Shown: positions 4,356 through 8,169 of the stretch, piece by piece
Layout: each line of letters begins with the position of its first letter
Numbering within the stretch: the stretch's first letter is position 1
NCBI GenBank assembly: GCA_016199255.1
Contig: JACQHA010000422.1
Coordinates: 1 to 8,169 of the forward strand
Origin: Deinococcus sp.
GTDB taxonomy: Bacteria > Deinococcota > Deinococci > JACQHA01
Length of the DNA stretch: 8,169 nucleotides
Direction: 5' to 3'
Notes under the pieces: generated by a model
What the model saw: the letters and a program-made list of their open reading frames with translations, nothing else
Told to the model about the DNA's origin: nothing
Databases searched by the model: none
Made by a program: the position numbers and the translations under genes

Positions 4356-5690
4356 CTAGCGCGCTGGCGGCTGGCTGAAGGGCGACTGGCTGCGGCGGGG
4401 GTCGCCGGGAGACAAGGTTACCCTGGTCACCAGCGGCCAGTCAGGGAGGGTGAATAATGCCGGGTCCAGGGGCTCGTTGAGCCGCAGGTCGCTCAGTTCC
4501 GCCTGCACCGGCAACTGGAAGTCCTCAATATCGCCGCCGCCTTCCAGGCGCACAATAGTGTCCAGCTCCTTGGCTACAAACACCCGCACCGTCCCCAGCT
4601 CACTCTGGCGCAGCTCGAAGATGGTGGTGTCCAGGTCTAACAAGCGCTGGCTGCCTTGCTCCCGCGCTCCCAGGGCCAGTAAGCGGACCCGCGCCCCGGG
4701 GAAGATCAAGTCGCCGCCGATTACCAGGTCAGTTTCGCCCCGCACCGGCCGCAATAGCTGGGCGTCCAGGTCCAGGTTGATGGCGGTGCCGCCCAGGGTA
4801 TCGCGTAAGGTGATGGTCCGGCCGCGCTCCACGCGCTGCAAATTGTCCCAAAGCAGCACCCGCTGCACCCGGCGGCTGAGCGTCAGGCCGGCCACCTGGC
4901 CAGAAATCACCAGGTCCGCCTGCAACGTGCCGTTCATGCCGCTGCCCTCCCGGCGCTCTAGGTGGGGCAGGCTCCGGGCATACTCTGGGGTGCCAGGCGC
5001 TAGCACCTGGTCTCTGGTGAGGGTGGCAGCGGCTGGCACCACGAGCGCCGTCTGGTCTACACCGTTCCCTGGCGTGAATTCGGTCAGGTCAGCGCTGAAG
5101 TTCAGGGCCAATAGACTGCCCAGGAGCGCCACGTTCAGCTGGTTCTCAAGGCGTAAGGGCAGGCCGCTGTCCTGGGCCAGATACGCCCTGGTCTCGATGG
5201 TGCCAACGCCAGCAATGGAGCTGTCCAGCGTCTCCAGGTCCTGGCTATACACATAGATGTCCACCGCCTGGCCCCGGATGCGCCCCTGGCCAGCTGGCTC
5301 TGCCTCCAGCTCCCCCAGGCGCTGCCTGAGGTAAGGGTCGAACCCGGCCAGGCGCACGAATGGCTCTGGATCGCCCCCAGGCAGTTCCTCCCTGGCGCGC
5401 ACGCCCCGGCCAGACCGGCCGCCGTCGTAGTTGCGCACGATTAAAGTCAGGCCGCTGGGGCTATCAAAAACGAAGCGGGTCAGCGATTCATTGGGTTCAT
5501 TACGCACCTGGCTGGCTGACCAGCGTTCCTCAGTGACCACCAGCGCAAACCTCTCCTGGGACACCTGTGCCACGCCAAGGCCCAGCGCCTCGGCCCTGAT
5601 GGTCACCACCAGCTCACCAGTGCCCACCACTGCCAGCGCCCTGGCACTCAGCGCCACCACTGCCACCAGAAGCAGCACCACGGGTCTCAT
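4356..5690 (-). CDS. Exported protein with two LolA/LppX-like modules (tentative)
   Basis: The 444-residue protein has an N-terminal signal peptide (MRPVVLLLVAVVALSARALA) with likely cleavage after residue 20. There is no lipobox and no cysteine, so it should be soluble in the periplasm or outside. Two regions look alike. Module 1 (about 23-225) has GTGELVVTIRAEALGL, AVDIYVYSQ, AYLAQDSGLPLRLE and SADLTEF. Module 2 (about 254-425) has GTLQADLVISGQVAGL, RLEGGG, SDLRLNEPLDP and ALFTLP. The D-SGLPLRLE strand and the closing LDPALFTLP resemble proteins with a LolA/LprG/LppX-type half-barrel that carry lipids or lipoproteins; this is a fold-level guess. A short Pro/Ser tail ends the protein. ATG 5690 is the first possible start after an in-frame stop at about 5717; the ribosome site is weak. 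It is divergent from the pcm gene, separated by 57 bases. Confidence 0.78.
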   Translation of the reverse strand: MRPVVLLLVAVVALSARALAVVGTGELVVTIRAEALGLGVAQVSQERFALVVTEERWSASQVRNEPNESLTRFVFDSPSGLTLIVRNYDGGRSGRGVRAREELPGGDPEPFVRLAGFDPYLRQRLGELEAEPAGQGRIRGQAVDIYVYSQDLETLDSSIAGVGTIETRAYLAQDSGLPLRLENQLNVALLGSLLALNFSADLTEFTPGNGVDQTALVVPAAATLTRDQVLAPGTPEYARSLPHLERREGSGMNGTLQADLVISGQVAGLTLSRRVQRVLLWDNLQRVERGRTITLRDTLGGTAINLDLDAQLLRPVRGETDLVIGGDLIFPGARVRLLALGAREQGSQRLLDLDTTIFELRQSELGTVRVFVAKELDTIVRLEGGGDIEDFQLPVQAELSDLRLNEPLDPALFTLPDWPLVTRVTLSPGDPRRSQSPFSQPPAR

Positions 5691-5732
5691 TGCCTGGGTG
5701 AACGTCCTGCCGGGCTAGGGCGTTCAGCGCCG

Positions 5733-5738
5733 TATAAT
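5733..5738 (+). promoter_or_regulatory. Consensus -10 box just before pcm
   Basis: TATAAT, a perfect -10 hexamer, ends 9 bases before the GTG start of pcm. A transcript starting 6-8 bases downstream would have a leader of only a few bases or none. No -35 match is visible at 16-18 bases upstream and no extended TGn motif is present. It lies in the 57-bp divergent gap shared with the 4356-5690 gene. Confidence 0.45.
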
Positions 5739-5747
5739 CGAGGCACT

Positions 5748-6953
5748 GTGCCAGACTTCCAGGCCCTGAACCGGCGCATGGTGGACGCCCTGCGGCGCGA
5801 GGGCGTGGTGCGCTCGCCGCGGGTGGAGGCCGCCTTCCTGGCAGTGCCCCGCCACCTGTTTGTCAGGGAACCTGACCTGGAGCGGGTCTATGACCACCGC
5901 GCCGGGTTCACGCTCTTCGAGTGTTCCGGCCGGGCAGTGAGCACCACCGGCCAGGCGCTGGCGCTGGCCTATGTCCTGGAGGGGCTAAACCTAGCGCAGG
6001 GCATGCGGGTGCTGGAAGTGGGTTCGGGCAGTGGCTTCCAGGCGGCGCTGCTGGCACACATCGTGGGTCCAGCAGGGCAGGTGGTGAGCCTGGATATTTT
6101 CCCCGAGATGGTCGAGCTGGCCCGGGCCAATTTAGCCGCCGCCGGCGTAGCGGGGGTGGAGCTGCGCCAGGGAGACGGGGGGCTGGGCTGGGCGGAGCGC
6201 GCCCCCTTTGACCGCATTGTGGTGGCCGCCAGTGGCCCGGAGCTGAGCCCCCACTGGCGGCAGCAGCTCATTGAAGATGGGCTGCTCTTTATGCCGCTGC
6301 GCATCGGCCCCGAGCCCTATAGCGCCATATTCCGGCGCCAGGGTGACAGCTTGGTGAGCCAGGAGTATCTGCCGCTGGTGTTTGTTCGGCTGCAGGGGGA
6401 GTACGCCGACCAGAGAGAGGGTGAGGAGTTTGACCTGGGCCAGGGCCTGATTGGCCAGGTCCCCCTGGAAGAACTGGGCGGTCAGTGGCTGCACCAGCTC
6501 CTGGCTGGGCGGCGGCGGGAGCGGGCCCTGGCTCCTGGCCAGCCTGGAGTCCATTTAGTGCCGCCGCAGGTGTATCTCTTGGCCCGGGCTCCACTACCGC
6601 TCCGCCCAGTAGCACTGCGCGCTGCCAGCGATCTAGCGCGGCAGCGCCTGGGCGGTGACCAAGGCCAGGGAGTGGTGAAGGTGGGGCAGGGCCTGGCGCT
6701 TATGTGCCTCACGCGCCCGGCCAATGGCAGCCTGCTCAGCCTGCAGGCCTGGGGCGAGCCAGCAGTGGAGGAGGTGCTGAGGACCATCGTTGCCCAGTGG
6801 ATAGCCGCTGGCTGTCCCGGCCCCGAGGCAGTACAGGTGACGGCGCTGGATGCTCTGGGGCCGGTGCCATTACTGCCCCAGGGGCGAGTGGTAGACCAGG
6901 GGCGCACCAGGCTGCTGCTCACTGTGCCCACCAACGGCGCCGTCCTGGCTTAA
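5748..6953 (+). CDS. pcm: Protein-L-isoaspartate O-methyltransferase-type protein with C-terminal extension
   Basis: Pcm enzymes use S-adenosylmethionine to methylate L-isoaspartyl residues in aged proteins, starting their repair in the cytosol. Residues 1-215 fit the family: VEAAFLAVPRHLFV (26-39), SAM motif VLEVGSGSGFQAALLAHIVG (88-107), acidic VSLDIFPEMVELAR (113-126), RQGDGGLGW (140-148), and APFDRIVVAASGPELSPHW (152-170). In the substrate loop the common TISQP sequence is AVSTTGQA (63-70), so strict isoaspartyl specificity is not certain. Typical Pcm is about 210 residues; this one is 401. The extra part (about 220-401) includes WGEPAVEEVLRTIVAQWIAAG (from 335), a pattern I associate with the long Pcm-like proteins of actinobacteria and some other phyla; its role is unknown. 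GTG 5748 is preceded by GAGG 4 bases upstream and by a close -10 box. The stop overlaps that of the convergent TldE-like gene by 4 bases. Confidence 0.87.
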   Translation: MPDFQALNRRMVDALRREGVVRSPRVEAAFLAVPRHLFVREPDLERVYDHRAGFTLFECSGRAVSTTGQALALAYVLEGLNLAQGMRVLEVGSGSGFQAALLAHIVGPAGQVVSLDIFPEMVELARANLAAAGVAGVELRQGDGGLGWAERAPFDRIVVAASGPELSPHWRQQLIEDGLLFMPLRIGPEPYSAIFRRQGDSLVSQEYLPLVFVRLQGEYADQREGEEFDLGQGLIGQVPLEELGGQWLHQLLAGRRRERALAPGQPGVHLVPPQVYLLARAPLPLRPVALRAASDLARQRLGGDQGQGVVKVGQGLALMCLTRPANGSLLSLQAWGEPAVEEVLRTIVAQWIAAGCPGPEAVQVTALDALGPVPLLPQGRVVDQGRTRLLLTVPTNGAVLA

Positions 6954-8169
6954 TGCGCTGTGGCGCCGGTAAAGTTGAACCTAGCCACCTTCAGGGCTGG
7001 CACCAGGTGGGCAGCAGTGCCCCACCAGTCCCGGTGCAGCTGCTGCTCGCTGGTCAGGGCCTCGACGTGCTGAAAGGCCTGTACCAGGCTCTGGGTAAAG
7101 CGCAAATTGACACAGGCCCGCTGGATCTTCCCCTGCTCAATGAGAAACGTGCCGTCCCGGGTCATGCCCGTAGCTACCACCTGGGTGGGGTCAGGGCAGT
7201 GGGTGTAGTGGAAGCGGGTCACTAGAATCCCGCGCTCGGTGGAAGCAATAAGCTCCTCGCGGGTAGTGGTGCCAGCGCCCAGCACTGGGTTCTGGGGCAG
7301 GGGGTCCCGCTGCCAGGGGTGCTCTGGGTCAAAAGGCGGGGCATGGCCAGTGGAGGGGCACTGCTCTTTGGCAGCGCTCGGCCCATCGTAGGCCAGGTCC
7401 TGGGCCACGCCCTGGTGGATGAAGTCTACCCGGCGCTTTATCACCCCTTCACTGTCAAAGGGCAGCGCCAGGGTGCGGGGGTCGGCGCCATCGTCCCAGA
7501 TGCTCGTGTTCTGGCCCAGCACCTGCTGTCCGCGCTTCTGGGCCAGGAAGCTGCGCCCTTCCTGGACGCTAGGAGCGGTGAAGGAGAGCAGGAGGAAGAA
7601 GCGCAAGAGATCAGGCACGGCGGTGTAATCCAGAACCGCAGCGTACTCCCCGGGCTCGGGCACCACCGGGCGCTGGTTTGAAGCGCAGCGCTCACTGGCC
7701 AGCTCTCCGATTCGCTTGGGACCAATGGCGTCCAGGTCGCGGCTGATCATGTCCCAGTAGCCGCTACCCCCGGGGGAGGTCACCACCGTGCGCAGATGAG
7801 CGGTGCTCAATGGGGCATAGCGCCGCACCCCCTGGCTGTTGGCCACAGCCAGCTCGGTGACCTCGGTCTCAAATGCCCCGGTAGCCCGGAAGCCAGAGCG
7901 CTCCACCACCTGCACCAGCGCCTGGACACCAGCTGCCCGGCGCTGGGGGGTGCAGTGCCGCACGCTGTCGAAGCAGGTAGGCACCGAGGGAGCAGGGGTG
8001 CGGTCGATTGGAAACGACGCCTGAGCCGGGCCTTTGGCCAACCGGGCAGCGCCGCAGGCGGCGCGCACCGCCTGCTCCAGCGCTAAGTGGTCCAGGGCGC
8101 TGGCCAGCGCTTCCCCCCGCTGCCCGTTTATCAGGACGCGAATTCTCACCGCCACCGCCCGCCGCGCCA
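6950..8169 (-). CDS. pmbA: TldD/PmbA family protein, TldE/PmbA-like subunit (start beyond right edge)
   Basis: TldD and TldE (PmbA) form a heteromeric metalloprotease that acts on unfolded peptides and in some bacteria matures peptide natural products. TldD carries the HExxxH zinc site; TldE does not. The visible 405 residues show the family regions in order: RIRVLINGQRGEALASALDH near the edge (family GVRV-GRxGFAST), EYAAVLDYTAVPDLLRFF, SVQEGRSFLAQKRGQQVLGQ, then the segment with IWDDG and PFDSEG, STGHA, TTREELIASTERGILVTRFH, TGMTRDGTFLIEQGKI and NLRFTQS near the C-terminus. No HExxxH is present, so this is the TldE-like, presumably non-catalytic, member. The frame stays open to the window edge, and the family N-terminus (about 40 residues) is missing; a GTG at 8155 is therefore not accepted as the start. 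A tldD partner would be expected upstream, outside the window. Confidence 0.9.
   Translation of the reverse strand, partial: ARRAVAVRIRVLINGQRGEALASALDHLALEQAVRAACGAARLAKGPAQASFPIDRTPAPSVPTCFDSVRHCTPQRRAAGVQALVQVVERSGFRATGAFETEVTELAVANSQGVRRYAPLSTAHLRTVVTSPGGSGYWDMISRDLDAIGPKRIGELASERCASNQRPVVPEPGEYAAVLDYTAVPDLLRFFLLLSFTAPSVQEGRSFLAQKRGQQVLGQNTSIWDDGADPRTLALPFDSEGVIKRRVDFIHQGVAQDLAYDGPSAAKEQCPSTGHAPPFDPEHPWQRDPLPQNPVLGAGTTTREELIASTERGILVTRFHYTHCPDPTQVVATGMTRDGTFLIEQGKIQRACVNLRFTQSLVQAFQHVEALTSEQQLHRDWWGTAAHLVPALKVARFNFTGATAH

Noticed and set aside
6132..6934. Several minus frames opposite pcm
   Set aside because: They are high-GC shadows; the plus frame carries the complete SAM-binding motifs.
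8153..8155. GTG at 8155 as the start of the TldE-like protein
   Set aside because: The frame stays open to the window edge and the family's N-terminal region is missing, so the real start lies outside.

Overview
The window is a GC-rich bacterial chromosome segment. Conserved housekeeping-type genes flank a short accessory patch. The visible genes are a membrane diadenylate cyclase (CdaA), a TldD/PmbA-family protein, a protein-isoaspartate methyltransferase with a long C-terminal extension, and an MDR-family quinone oxidoreductase-like enzyme. CdaA, lipobox-bearing small lipoproteins, dense packing and a HicBA pair would fit an uncultured Chloroflexota-like or other deep-branching lineage. That placement is an inference from protein style, with low confidence. 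No rRNA, tRNA, CRISPR array, insertion sequence or phage gene was seen.

Layout. Positions 1-535 (minus) hold the N-terminal 178 residues of CdaA, cut off by the left edge just before its catalytic DGA motif; a good sigma70-type promoter lies at 601-629. Positions 691-861 (plus) encode a 56-residue piece that looks like the extreme C-terminus of a DipZ/thioredoxin-like secreted protein, probably a gene remnant. From about 862 to 2467 base composition appears lower in GC than to the right. This patch holds two tandem very small lipoproteins (928-1137 and 1223-1447, minus) with matching signal peptides and strong Shine-Dalgarno sites, a doubtful cysteine-containing ORF (1514-1783, minus), and a HicB-HicA toxin-antitoxin pair (1846-2467, plus).

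The right part contains: an MDR oxidoreductase (2464-3492, minus) whose stop codon overlaps that of hicA; a strong hairpin (3518-3545); two exported proteins of unknown function (3562-4248 and 4356-5690, minus), the larger apparently made of two LolA/LppX-like modules; a Pcm-type methyltransferase (5748-6953, plus) preceded by a -10 box so close that the mRNA may be leaderless; and a PmbA/TldE-like protein (6950-8169, minus) whose start lies beyond the right edge. Pcm and TldE end tail to tail with a 4-base stop-codon overlap, as hicA and the oxidoreductase do.

Working together: hicB and hicA overlap and form one toxin-antitoxin unit. The two exported proteins are in one orientation and may share a transcript that ends at the 3518-3545 hairpin. 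The remaining genes look like independent units. I did not find convincing evidence of a wholly new multi-gene system. The least explained items are the paired lipoproteins, the two exported proteins and the long HicB tail.
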